Assembly (NCBI GenBank): GCA_003439945.1
Contig: QVRM01001440.1
Coordinates: 310,001-374,000, forward strand
Length of the DNA stretch: 64,000 bases
Source: Dermanyssus gallinae
Lineage: Eukaryota > Arthropoda > Arachnida > Mesostigmata > Dermanyssidae
Reading direction: 5' to 3'
Made by a program: the position numbers and the translations under genes. Below are positions 42,916 through 55,300 of this stretch, piece by piece. The notes under the pieces were generated by a model that saw nothing but the letters and a program-made list of their open reading frames with translations, searched no databases and was not told the DNA's origin. Each line of letters begins with the position of its first letter. Position 1 is the first letter of the stretch.

Positions 42916-45900
42916 TAAAATAAAAAAAGCAGACAGTGAGCTAAGGCCTAGATCTGTGTGAGGACAAATGTAATGGAGATCTGCAATTACTAGCTCTTGC
43001 TCAATAAAACCTCAGAGGCTTTCATTAAGGTCCGAACGGAAGCAGTAGTATTAGCTTAAACCGTGTGGCAAACAATAGGGTGGTGATTACTGGAGATTTC
43101 GTCGCGCCATTAGTGGAGTGGTCCAGGTACCTATCTGTTCGGATTTCACTTTGGTTAAAGATGCCCATTCCTTACAAAAAATATGAATTTTTGCACCGAT
43201 CTTAAGATTTGCTTAAGACAAATTGATAGCCGACTAAATGGTTTGCAGAGGTCACCGCGACATCAATCTGCAGATTGTTGCAGAAGCAGGCCACATTGTT
43301 TCGCCTGGCTCAGCTTTTGCGCCAGAATTTTAGGGACAGCTATGTAGAACAGCTTGGGGAGTGCTTTATCTCATTCTTAGTATGCACAATGCATTCAGCA
43401 GGGTGGCAGCGTCCACTACTGTTTTATGTTTATCGTAGATCATTATGAAACCATGCCACTTTAGATAAAGTTTCCTAAATAAACTAGTGTTAAATAGCTT
43501 TATTACCCAGTTCATTCGTCGGTTAGAGGCATTGCTTAATGGCGTGCCGGAAAAACAGTAGGCCGTTCCATCACTCAAGTGTGTCGTGGTAAAGTATTTA
43601 CCCTCCGGATCGTAATTTTATTGAGAGCTGACATATCAGAAACTGATTGGCAGATTACAGTCCAGATTTCTGAAACGGTTGCCTAAGATTTATTCTCCTA
43701 GCACGACTGCAAAGGTTCTTTGGCTCCTAGATTCCCATTTTGAACAGTGCGACTTGGCTATGCTATGTAATCGAACACGCAGGCGGGCGGATTTCCTAGA
43801 ATAATGTTTTGCTATCAAATTAAGTAATTCTAAATCTCAAGATTATTATGCTTGCGCGGTTTATGGGCACATACTTTTTAAGCCCACGGTTGTGTGAGGA
43901 AAGCATTGTGAAAAATGACGTGATGCGGCATGCATACGTGTAATAATTTGAGCATCTGTAGATATTTTACAACAACAGTTTAAACTATATTACAAAGCTG
44001 AGTATTAACTTTTAATTATGTAATACATACCATAATAACCACTACCACTGGATAAAGTGAGTTAACTTATATAAACCCGAAGTTCTCGAAAGTCACGTTG
44101 CTCCAGTTATTGCAGCTTATACTCTAGGCTGCTGAAGGCTACCTATCTTCAGGTAGAAGAGGCAAAATGCAGTCACAAGCAACAGACGTTTCAAGCTCTT
44201 AATTGACAAACGGCACAGTCTTTCGCCTCCCTCTGTTATATACATTAGGCAGTTTTTGTAGTTAAACAGGATACGCCGGTGCAGGAATGCCTGCCGAAAT
44301 TCCGCTTGGGTAAATTTTGTCTATAGCGACCCTGTCCACAGGTTTTAATTTCACAACCTCTGTGTTCATCAGTTTAGACCGCTTATATCCGATCCAAAGA
44401 GAGCCACGTTGAACTTAACCAGAGTTTGTTGTACTTGGAACTGGTTTGCTTTATAGCAGCTAGGCTCTCCAGACGTAGAATAAATGGACGCACTTCTTTA
44501 AGGCGAAGGCAAATTGGCAGTGTGTATTGAGCGCTAAGACGCAAAATTCCATCTGAATGTGTCGAAATAATGCCATACAATTCCGCGCATAATAATTTCG
44601 CGCTGATAAGAAATCGCATATGTCCCCATTGTAGCCCAGATCCCCAATGCCTTAATGCTTATTTATGCAGGTCTTGGTCTTATCGCGCGTCTAAGAGCTG
44701 GACACAAATAAGTGTGATAGTATCGTAGTTAAGTGAATGCAGTGAAAATTTCAGAAGAAGGCGTTTGCACTACATGAGGGCAAAAGCTAGTTTAAAACAT
44801 GCGGCTTGATAAGGTAAGCAGAGGGTCTACATCTTGCAGACAGGTACAAGGTGTCGTCCAAGAGTCTCTTAGGGCCTGTCTAAGACCGGATAGCCCGCCC
44901 GCTACGCTGACGGGTCTTCAGAGGCTCTTGGAGACCGCGTGCAGGGCCCCTCCGGCCGTGGCACCGCGGCAAGCATGCGTTTTATAACTAAATTATATTG
45001 CGGTGTATTTAAAGGACAGTATGAAATAGGTGAAAAGAGTTACACAAAAATTGCATATATTAGAATCGGCCAGCAATTGTAAGCCCACTCTGCAGAATGG
45101 AGTAGCTGTAGTACCTTTACAGAACTTTAGTAAGTTTACCATTGGGGGAAGCAATATGAAAGCGTTTTTCACAATAGAGAGCACGTTTCTAATGTCTCGT
45201 TGAAGAGAGTTTGGTCTCTATGGAAGCAGGTGATGGGCTGTTAACCAAAATGGTATTGTTAAAGGCCCAGCGTCCATGGCACGAAAAGTGTAGGGTCGTA
45301 CACGTCACGGTTTCTGACAACAATCTAAAGGCAGAAGCCCGAATCCTGCAACTGAGAAAGTTCAACGCATGCATGTATTATTTACCACACGATGCCTAAA
45401 TGATCTCATTTATGGTCCACTTGCTATAAATATTATATCTACATAATTATTAATAGTAAATTTCTGCGTGCAATTGTTACAGTTATTATTTGTTTTGTTA
45501 CGTCTGGTGTGCCTAAGTGATAACAACAAGTAGTGTCAAGATTGACCAATTCGGCGACTACAAACAGAAAATAACGACGACAGATGATAAAATACATATA
45601 CGCAGGTTACTCTTAAATCCTTAAAGTAAAGATATCCACCTCTATGAACCGCACACTGGCCAGCTTTCTACTCAATTAACGGTGCTCTTCTTTTTGCCTT
45701 ATGCAAAACAGATCGCTTACAATAATCAGTAGGCGTTTTTTTTTTGTAAAGTCCGTCAAACTCATGCAACAAATTTACCATGCGAGTTTACGGTAGAAGA
45801 GCTGAAACAATATTTGCTAATAGCGGCATATGAGTATGCCAATTTATGGGGTACAACCTACGTTTGCCGGTGAAGTCTCCGCACGAGGTGTTATAGCCTG

Positions 45901-46300
45901 TTACAGAACTGGAAATGAGATGTTCCTTGTTTCTAAGAAAATATATGTGTACAACGTTCCCTTTAGCTTTCTATCTAGAATCATGCAATGTCCATATACT
46001 TAGGTAAAATAATATTTACGTTTATTCATAGAGAAAAATCGTTTTCATCCACCGTCCTTTACATTATTTCACAAAAGTATATTCTAAGTATAGGTCTATA
46101 AGAGAACCGAAGTCCATTGATGTTAATTCCTATTGGCACAGCAACAAACAGCCTCGTTACAGTTCTAGTGGGATCTTGTATAGAAGGAATTCAGGGACTA
46201 GTTACTGGTCGCCAGGTGATCAGCTTACTCATCTCTCTTCTCTACCCTTAACTATCTAAACTGTATTTCTGATGACTACTTTTGTTACTTTGTGTCTATC
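42916..46300. other. 3.4 kb without recognisable genes
   Basis: No family motif in the short frames (e.g. minus 43366-43578 and 44383-44619, plus 45211-45399). One GC-rich island at about 44830-44970 stands out and can fold. Nothing else seen. Confidence 0.5.
44830..44970. other. GC-rich island with hairpin potential
   Basis: About 140 bp, much more GC-rich than its surroundings. ccaagagtctct near 44860 can pair with agaggctcttgg near 44920-44932. Coding potential is unconvincing. Confidence 0.4.
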
Positions 46301-46309
46301 TAAAAACTT

Positions 46310-46462
46310 TTTCGAGCTGAACTTTAGCCAACATTTAGCATCCACGTATTTGCCTTCGTATTGCTTTATAAGGCGGACCACATAAACGCAAATGTGCGGC
46401 GGTGGGGATTAAACCCATTCACTTAAATGTCGCACGCGATTGCACCACGCTACAGGGTGAAA
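46310..46462 (-). repeat. tRNA-derived SINE, diverged copy
   Basis: The minus strand shows the same order as the other copies: decayed head, former box B (gtttaatcccc), 'catttgcgtttatg', 'ggctaaagttcagc'. The most degraded of the four. Confidence 0.7.
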
Positions 46463-46809
46463 TCAGCTTGAAGATCAGTTACTTGAAGCTGGTCGACTCG
46501 AAATTTGGATATATAGTGATCACTTAGGTTCATCGTCGTGTAGAACTCTCCGTTTTAAAATTCTGTGAGCTTCTGCCCGGCGTGTGATAGGTCTATACAA
46601 TAGATGCGCCTTGCCCTGTAGAATGTGGGAGCACCTGTGTTAGGAACGACCAGAAATTTGGCCGCAAACCATTCGAGGACTACGTATCCCCTCAGATTTG
46701 TAGCGATCTAACCCTACACGCTCGCGGAAGCATTAAAATATCCTGTTAAAATTAAAAGCTTATCACTTGGGTTAAAATATGCGGTTAGGTCTTCTAAAAG
46801 CTTGATAAG

Positions 46810-48260
46810 ATTTTAATGTGGACCGTTGGGGCTGCAGTAGCACGAGTAGAAACACGCAATGTTCGCCACGTTACACGGTTCTGCTGCTGACCTCTTCGAG
46901 CATTGCATGTGTTCCCCTACTGCGGTTACAATTACACTATAAGGCTTTAAAAAATCTGAGTCATTTTCTGACTTAAGAGAAAGCTTCGTGTTGACGGCCT
47001 TGAAGGCTTGGGGGTCCGCAAGTGGTGATGACCCTTCTGGTACCCCTTTGCGGCCCCTCCGGGTTACCAGGGTCAACCCTTCGGCATCCGCCGTGGCCCC
47101 CGAGAGTGGATCGGGACGCTGTGGGAAAGGGCCTCGGCGACGTTGGCTGCATGCCTCTCTTTGCCGCAGTTGTAGCAGATGGCTCTTGCCGCGCACTCCC
47201 TAGAGAGATGCCGCAGCCTCTCGCATTTGGTACAACGCTTAGTTTTGACTGCCTCATAGGTTCACGAAGGGCCGGAGTGCCCTACTCCCCATTTCAATTC
47301 GCTTAATGCCCGCTCTTTATGGGCACGAGGACCACCCATTTTCAATTCGCTTTATGCCGAGTATGTTGCCGGCTTCAACCGGGACCACTCGCACTAAAGC
47401 CGTCCACAGACTAGTAGTCCCCTTTTGGAGAGGTGCCTCGAAATGCGCCGCTGTACGGAAGGCCCCTTCGATGTCCGCGGCGGAGGTGCCCTCGATGGTA
47501 TCCTTTATGAGCAGGCGGCGCAAGGAGGAACGGTCCAGGATTACGTCCGCTGCCCCGGCTGACTTCAGAGCCTGAAAGAAGATGCTGGCCCCTCTTTCTG
47601 CCTCCTCCGCCACTACCAGTCTCACCTCTCCGCTGCGTAGTTGCTGGACGCGGTTGACCCCTACGTTGTGTGTGTTAGGGTCCACGCTGGCACCTAGCTT
47701 CCAGATCACGTACGCGTACGTCTTTCTTTTCTTCTTCTTTTAGGAGGAAGGTTGTCGTGGGGTTAAGCTTGCTTCTTTTCACGTTCTCTGGGATCTTCGT
47801 TCGTGTCGTGGGGGTACGTCTTTCTTTTCTTCTTCTTTTAGGAGGAAGGTTGTCGTGGGGTTAAGCTTGCTTCCTTTCACGCTCTCTGGGATCTTCGTTC
47901 GTGTCGTGGGGGGTAACGGCGAGGTGTTGAATTCGTTTTTCTGTCTTGTCCCAGGCCTCCCCGGAAATTCCTTGGAATTTACAGACAATGCTCTGCCATA
48001 CCACTTTGTCTCATGGGTTGTCCTCCCTGGCCACCAGGATCTGAGGGGGGCCCTCCTTCAGGATGCTGGTCCCGAGGTGTGTTACCCTCATGTAAGCGGT
48101 TGATGGCCACTCTTCGGTGAGGACGTGCTTGGGGTTCTTCTCCGAGCTGCAGGCGTCGGTTAGAGCATTTATTTTTTCGTCCTGCCAATCCATTGTACAC
48201 TCCTCGGATGTAGACTAGCATCCGAAGTCAGTGATCACAGGAGCGGTCCAGGCTAGACAA
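46810..48260 (-). mobile_element. R1-like ORF1 (gag) fragment
   Basis: Minus strand: an N-terminal acidic/basic region with a 98-bp tandem duplication (47717-47912). The gag core follows (47709-47317; 'VNRVQQLRSGEVRLVVAEEA', 'SLWTALVRVVPVEAGNILG'). Then, across a frameshift, come degenerate zinc-knuckle sequences near 47200-47150. No endonuclease or RT follows. It resembles the ORF1 remnants at 57605-58250. Confidence 0.65.
47717..47912. repeat. 98-bp tandem duplication
   Basis: Two units, 47717-47814 and 47815-47912, both beginning tacgtctttcttttcttctt and differing at only a few positions. Because 98 is not a multiple of 3, it breaks the ORF1 frame. Confidence 0.9.
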
Positions 48261-49260
48261 AATAGCACGAGTTCCACACGACTCTGTACTACGCCTACTC
48301 TGCTGTACTTTACAAGTAAACGTAATATTTGAGTCGCTGAAAAATTATTCTCCCATTTTTCAAGTAATTTCTTTTTCAGACGATACACCGGTCTTAGTTA
48401 AAATATCAATATTTATGAATTTATCTCTATAAAGACCACTGACTCTCGACGGTATGGTTTATTATATAATTAATGAGAACCGCTCAAAGATAATTTGATT
48501 AACAGCAGGAATCACTCAGCGGTAAACCGTTAGATGACAATTATTAATAGCGCACTAACTCTGCAGAACACGCTCCCACAAAGTTACTAGCCCTAAAGTT
48601 AAACGGAGGAAAACAAGTTTTATTTAAAGCACATCTATATCGCGTTCATGTCGCGAAATGCCGAAACATTTAACTAAACAGTGTACCGCTCTCTGCAGTG
48701 AACTTTGCCATCTTTTCCTGGACTTCCACTTCAACATGACTTGAAGTGAAAAGATCTACTTATAAACTTAGCAAATAAACGTAGGACCGTTACTTCTTGT
48801 TTGAGCAACAGCGTCCACCGATTGTAAGTGTGACTGCATAGACTAAGCTTTGGTCTTCGGCCAGAGCAGCAGAGAATTCGCGGCTTTTCAAGCAAGTCGC
48901 ACGTGCCTACTTTCTAGATGCTGAGCTGTGCCCAACAACCCAAACTAGATATTGTGTAACCTGTAAATTACTTAAATGATTTTATTTTGTAAATAAAAAT
49001 AAAACACTTAAATAATCACGTGAAACGAAGGTTCACCTTCAAGAAAAGGTAAAGTTCAAAATGAAAATAAATTATACCGGCAAAGTTTACGGTTATGACG
49101 TTTTCATTCCGTTTTTGCCATTTAACAAAGTCGGCTTAAAGACAAACGCTTATTGTAATAACTTAAATAACCATTGTAGTAACTTTGATTTTTTCTTTGT
49201 GTACGACCCTATGATATTCACTCAAATAAAAACGCATTATATATTGAGTTAAATACAGCA
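48261..49260. other. no recognisable gene
   Basis: AT-rich DNA; short frames such as 49061-49252 have no motif. Confidence 0.5.
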
Positions 49261-49269
49261 TCGGCCGAA

Positions 49270-49430
49270 AGTGTATAGACCAACAAAATCAGACTAGCTG
49301 TTAGACTGCCTGTAGCAAGAACGCTTCCACTGAAAAAAGAGCAGGCTTGCAAAAACATATTGTCCTGCATCACCACGACAATGCTCCTACACATAAGTTA
49401 CACGCGGCTTGCATACGAAAAACAAGCCGA
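49270..49430 (+). pseudogene. mariner transposase fragment, catalytic block
   Basis: The plus-strand frame reads 'AGLQKHIVLHHHDNAPTHK', the mariner block holding the second catalytic Asp (xxxHHDNAPxH). About 45 codons; an A/T-rich break follows. Confidence 0.7.
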
Positions 49431-49499
49431 CTAGTAAACTTAATTTTTTTTTATGGAAACCAGTTTTCCATTTTTAATATTCTTAAATGATATGCTCCG

Positions 49500-49772
49500 G
49501 AGATGCTACTGCAATAATGCAATACATTTGTCCCACCGAGATTTCAGAGTATTTAGTCCGCCTTAGTAAAACTCTGCGTCCTTAGACTGAAAATAATTAT
49601 TGAAGGCAGTATTAACCTTATTATTGATGGACAAATGTTTTACACTAAGACTATTCTTTAAATTTCCGAGAAGAAAATACCCACAGGTAGACCTTGGCCA
49701 AAGAATAGGGTAATTGTTTAATCCATACAAACAGCAATTTAGTCGCCGTTTTTCTAATGCTAACCGCGACAT
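49500..49772 (-). pseudogene. mariner transposase C-terminal fragment, inverted relative to 49270-49430
   Basis: The minus strand reads 'CGYFLLGNLKNSL', 'KVNTAFNNYFQSKDAEFY', then 'SRWDKCI' after a frame break. This is the C-terminal part of mariner (DYxLFxxLKxxL...FxxxxxxFYxxGIxxLxxRWxKCI). Confidence 0.75.
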
Positions 49773-49837
49773 GTGTACAGGAGTATTTTCCTGATAATGA
49801 AAGACGAAAAATGTTCATCTGCAAAGCTGGCGTTTCT

Positions 49838-49839
49838 TA

Positions 49840-49871
<32 letters not shown>
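49838..49871. repeat. (TA)n microsatellite
   Basis: TA run, nearly perfect. Confidence 0.95.
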
Positions 49872-49878
<7 letters not shown>

Positions 49879-50025
49879 CGTGGGGAAAAATCCGGGGTTT
49901 AGTGGGTGAAAGTCCGGTTTTAGGTACCGATAGCTACCGGTACCGACAGCGTCGCACTTGAAAGTTCCACTTTTTTTGGGAAACCCTACACATCTATTCT
50001 CCCACCACACATTCAGCACACAAAA

Positions 50026-51560
50026 CCTGTTTTAGGTAAAATTTTGAAAGAGTTGTTTTCTAGGATACTATCAAGTCACATTTGCTTGAGTAACTTCCAC
50101 GTTGTCAAAACGCTTCTCTTTGAAAGCAGATTTAAATTTAAGAAAGAGCATGAAATCTACCGGATTTAAATCTGGCCGCTAGGGAAGGGGAACGTTGATT
50201 CTGTGTCGTCTTAAAATGTGATAGTGTAATCCTTACCTAATTAAAAACACTGGCAATCCTCACTGTTATGCAGGTCCCAATTATTCAAGTGATGTATTAT
50301 ATATACAGCATATTGCACAGATGTTAACCAATAAATGACAGCAAATAGATCAGGTTTTCGGCGATTTTCTTAGGTTTGGCGGAGCCTTAAGCGAATTTAT
50401 TTAGTTTTGTTTGAATCGTAGATATTTGGTAGTGTGTATGTATTTTATTTACACTTTTTTCCAGCAATGTTATGTACTTTATTTACACTTTTTTCCAGCT
50501 ACGCTGTGTGTTTATCGCCTAGGTTTCGCTAATTTAGGCTGAAAAACTCTCATTATGACTCTCTTATGATGATCTCTTATGATCTTATGACTCATTCGGT
50601 ACAAAAGAAACTTAGTATATGATATTTACATTTACAGTTCTAGCGCAGTGCCTTCAGAATATTGCACGCTTTGAGCATTTATAGCACACAGGGACTGATA
50701 TTGTATATGCTCGATATCTGAAAACTTCTGCCCGATATCTGAAGACTTCTGCCCGATCTGTATCATTTGTTATTTTCTGACATAAAAGAATGTGCCCACA
50801 ATTGGACACGTTCGTCAGCCCCGTAAACTCCTACTTTAGTAATCAGAATATTGATGTCGACGGTATAATAAGCGGGATGATGCAATATAATTTAAATGTA
50901 TTGGGGTATTTACCGGCCGCAATTGACAAATTGATCAAATATGATATGGGGTCAGGGAGAACATCGGCTGCTCCTCGCACTAATTGGGATGGAATTTGCT
51001 CAGATGCAACTGAGCAAATTACTGTTTTGCGTAAAAGATATGCAATCCTTAAACTGCAATCCTATGACCGACTGAAATGAGATCTTTGTTGCTCCGCAAG
51101 GAAAACTCTCAGGTATTACATATCTTTTAGAACATTCCGTGTCGGCTGTCACACACGTCAAGTAATATTGATTAAACACGTGTGCCACTGTAGTCTCATC
51201 GGACACCATAGTATTTCCTACTTTGAGTTTCACACACTTTTTTCCGGTATGCCACCTAGAACAGGTCTAATGGCATTCCAGGGATTTTTTCCATCCTGGA
51301 TGTTCTTCTATACCAGTTTCTTCATTAAAATCAAGCCTTTTACACTTTCTAGAAACAGCGGTTGCTTCGTTCCTTAAGTTCTTAAATACACACCGCTTCG
51401 CAGAAATATCTGTAAGCCCTTTAAATGCCGCATTTTTTCATTTATCAATGCCAGCAATTCCTGAGTGAACTGGGCTTTCCTAGGTACCCCAAGATTATTT
51501 TTTATTTTTAGCTCCTGCTTCTTTGCTGTTAACGGACGCCATTACTCGTGCATTGAAGCA
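50026..51560 (-). mobile_element. duplicated block B, part 1: mariner remnant plus CR1/jockey-like RT-side remnant
   Basis: 50080-50210 repeats the mariner remnant of 118-245. 50240-50700 repeats parts of 1000-1560. 50790-51560 repeats 2850-2900 and 3170-3840 (CR1-like RT-side sequence; minus frame 51233-51000 with 'VAHVFNQYYLTCVTAD'). A stretch of about 270 bp present in copy A (roughly 2905-3170) is missing here at about 50872. All frames are broken. Confidence 0.75.
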
Positions 51561-52375
51561 TTCAAATGCTTCATCGATGTCATCTACAGCGCTGCCAAGA
51601 TAACTAACTGCTGCTGTTACTACAGCAGTTGCTGTCGAACTCGCCTGAGTCGGTGCCATAGGAACACCGGCAACGGTCCTTTGTGCTTGTTGTGTACACC
51701 CGATGGCGATTGAAGGCGGCTTTACTCTGATGTTTCGGCGTAATCAGTACTAAATTGGTCCCTTTAATACGGGAGTTGCAATGCCAAAAAATGATGCGTC
51801 GTCGCTTATTTTTTAACACCGGCCGCACTGACTCTTGCACAGTAGCCGTGGCAGGCAAAAGCACAATTGTTGCAAATTACAAGGGTAACACGAACCGCAG
51901 TTAAGCACGATTTTGTGTGTACTCTTTCGACTTACCGAGGTCTCGTTATTGGGCTGGTTTGTGGCTTTGGGCGTGTTGGCGCTGGGGGACATGATACCCT
52001 TGGTGGAGGCACGTATCTATTGCCGTAGAGCGTTTTGCTACTTCGTTGCTTTACGTAATACTTGTACGAAGATACGCTTTGCAGATAATCCTCTCTTTCT
52101 TTGTCTGCTTGGCGGTGTGCGTTCCCTTTTGAATCGAGCGCTCATTGTATTCATCTCACTGTATATATAGAAACTTCCAAAAACATTTGCACACATAATA
52201 GTTGTGCTCTGTAGACTAGGCCGCGTCCCTCGCACCGCGGGTTGACTAGTTTTTTAAACTAAAACCTGCGTTTTTCCGTTTTTCTTTTGAGCTCCTCTTG
52301 CGTGTGACCGCTCAGATCGCATAGATGTACAGCATTAGCCTATTTCCGCTTAATGCATTATCTCTAATGTGCAAC
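51560..52375 (-). mobile_element. duplicated block B, part 2: CR1/jockey-like 5' UTR with most of the coding part lost
   Basis: 51725-52330 aligns with the 5' region of copy A (11223-11610). ORF1 and the endonuclease of copy A (10071-11220) have no counterpart; only about 160 bp of unassigned sequence (51560-51725) separates the two ends. Confidence 0.65.
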
Positions 52376-55300
52376 ATTGTATGTTTCTTATTATTCATAC
52401 AAAGTCTGCAGTTGGTCGCAGCCAAAACCCTTGTGCTTCTTTTGTGGTGTTTGTGGAAGACCCAATACGTTTTTTTCTTCTGCCCACTCATTAGTAAACT
52501 TTTTTAAGGAGGGGAAATGCTTTTCCGCACATCCATCGATGTTTTTGACGGATAGTGTGGGGCTCGACTCGGGCGGAGAGTACGTAACTCAATCCATTGG
52601 CGAACGTGTAATACCCACTAAAAATCATATCCCCAACCCCTCCCAGTTAGAAATTATGTAACAGTACCTCGAGTCTAGAAGGGGGGAGCCTTATGCTTCA
52701 ACCTTCTCCTAGATCTACGGGAACCTCGCGAACTGAGGGTGAGTCTTCACGGATTACTGCCAGGGTAGGTTGATTGGCTGGAAGCGTGACCTCCGGGCGT
52801 CCTCTGGACTTGTCTTCTGCCTCATGATGGAGTCAAAAAAGGAGACCCTCCCGCCCAGTCGGTTGAGATTGTCATTATTCTTGCGACAATCTTTGCTGTT
52901 GATTTCCCAGCCATCGCGTATGAGAAAGCTCGTCGCGCCGGTCCGAGTGCAGCACCGGTTGCAATTGTTTGGTTGACTGTGTCAGTCTCCTCTCACTCTT
53001 TTTCACTGCCAACCGATCCTAAGGAAGCTGGCGTGCAAGGACACGCAGTACGTCTGTACTGACGGTTCTGCAAGCCCGACAAACTCTCATTGCCATGCCT
53101 CCTTGTGAGACCCGAAAGGCTTGCCGGTTACGCTTTGTCCGGAGTACAACATCGGCCCAAACAGAGGAAGCGTATAGCGCAGTAGAGTCAGTGACAGAGG
53201 CTAGCAGCTTGCGTCGGCGTTTGCTAGCTCCCCCCCCCTCGAAAAAGTATCTTGGCTAGGTTTTGCGCAACCCTTCATACTTTCTAAGAAATAAGTTTGA
53301 CATGTGCGTTTCTCGAAAGCCTAGTGTCAAGGATAACACCTTTACCGTCATTTTTTATTGGAACGAGGTGACCCGCAACTCCAATCCTGATACCACGAGT
53401 ACGTTTGTGGCCGGTGAGATACAGCACCTCTGTTTTGCGCGAGGCCAGACTTATATGGTTTCTTTTAATCATAAGTTGATCTTATCAAGGGCGGTGTTCG
53501 CTCGCGCCTCAAGTAACGACTCCCTGTGGGCTGTTACCAGCACCGCCAGATCGTCCGCGTAGGCGATGGTTTCGACGCCCTCAGGGAGGTCTTGGTGCTG
53601 CACGACTCCGTCGTAGGTCAGGTTTCATAGGACCGGGCTCATTACGGAGCCCTGCGGGACTCCCACTGCAATGTGTCGGGTAATTCCCTGTGCATGTATA
53701 AGCGTTCGGTTCATTCCAAGTATAAGCGTTCGGTCAATCAGATAAGAAGATCAAATGCGGCGGATATAGGGGGAGAAAAACCTACTCTATAGAGTCTGCA
53801 TGATGACGTTCCAAAGCGCTTGCTTATGCATGATTTCCTGATTCAGCCTTTCGACTAGGACATTCTCTCTTTTTTTTTAAGAGGACTAACTGGAAAATGC
53901 GGTTGCACACGCGGGCACCGCAGCAAGGGAGCTCCCTGCATGTGCGGGCCGGTAGTGTGGGGCTCCAATATACTGAAACAAATGCAGCATAGACACGCAT
54001 GCATCCATGCTGAAATTTTCATTCAAAAACACAATGCTCATAAAATTTCACAACTCACATCATTTTCCACAAATTACTATGTTTTTCATCGATTTAAGGA
54101 CTAAGTGATCCCCCACATTGAGTCTAGGACATTCTCTATGAGTTCCCCATGGTATTAAGGAGACAAATGGGCCTGAACACGCAAGTCACCTAGCCGTCAG
54201 TGGGTTTTGGCACTAAGGCCAAGTGTGCTTTCTTCCATCTGATTGGGAGTATCCCTTGCCTAAGTAACCTTGTTGCTAGGCCCACCAGGGGGACAGGGTG
54301 CTTTGACGCCATTATCTTGACTACTTCTGGGGGTATTCCATCTGGGCCCAGTGCCTTGCCAGTGGAAAGGCGTTCTGCCGCTTGGAAGATTTCTTTCTTG
54401 GTGACCGAAGGCACTTCATAAAGGTTGACCTCAATTGTGCAGTCAGGTCGAGGTTCCCGAGAAGGGAATAGATTCGACACAAAATCCGTAACCTTTGCGG
54501 CCGGGATTTAAGGTGGGCAACACCGCAATTTAGTCCATTACCACCTTGTAGGGTAGGCCCCATGGATCCATTTGGACTCTCTCGATCAGGTCCATCCATG
54601 CTGCTGCTTCAGCCCTAGGTATAATCGTTTTTAAGACCTGCCGTCTCAATCTATAGGTCTCATATTGATATCTCTTTTTAGACTGGGCCGCTCGCAGAGA
54701 CTCTTCCGGTTCACTTTGGCGTTTTGCCAGCTATGACCGCGCCCCCGTTAGGGCTCGGTTGGCTCAAATACAATTGAAGCGTCTCCTGGAGTGGGGGGGG
54801 GGCTTGCCTGCCGATCGCATTCACTGCCCAGTCTTCGATGAGGCTGAGCGAGGTGTTGTTAATTAACTGGACAGGGGGCAAAGGGAGATCTTGCCTTCTT
54901 GAACGCAAGAACGCCTGCCCTGCACCGGTTCATATTTGTCTGATGGATCTTAGTTATTGCGTTGCGGCAAGCCATCTGCCAGTCTAATCCTCTATCGTCA
55001 GCCGGTACCGCGACCTTTTGGCGGAGGACTCTTGGCGGGCGCTTGGCTGAAAATCCTGCGCGACACTGCGTTCAGAATCTCTCGGCTGCTTTTATTGCTT
55101 GTTTTCGGGTGTCCTGTATCTGCGGCCTGTAGATGGTACACGCTATGTTATCGGTGCGATGGTCTGGTACGTCACAGACGAAGCATTGCATTCTCGTACT
55201 GTATGTTCCGTAGAACCACAGCGATGGCACATGGGGGTTAAATCTTCATAGTGCCACCTCGTGCAAGATGTCCGACGTCGTGTAGTCAGTGTTTTGACCG

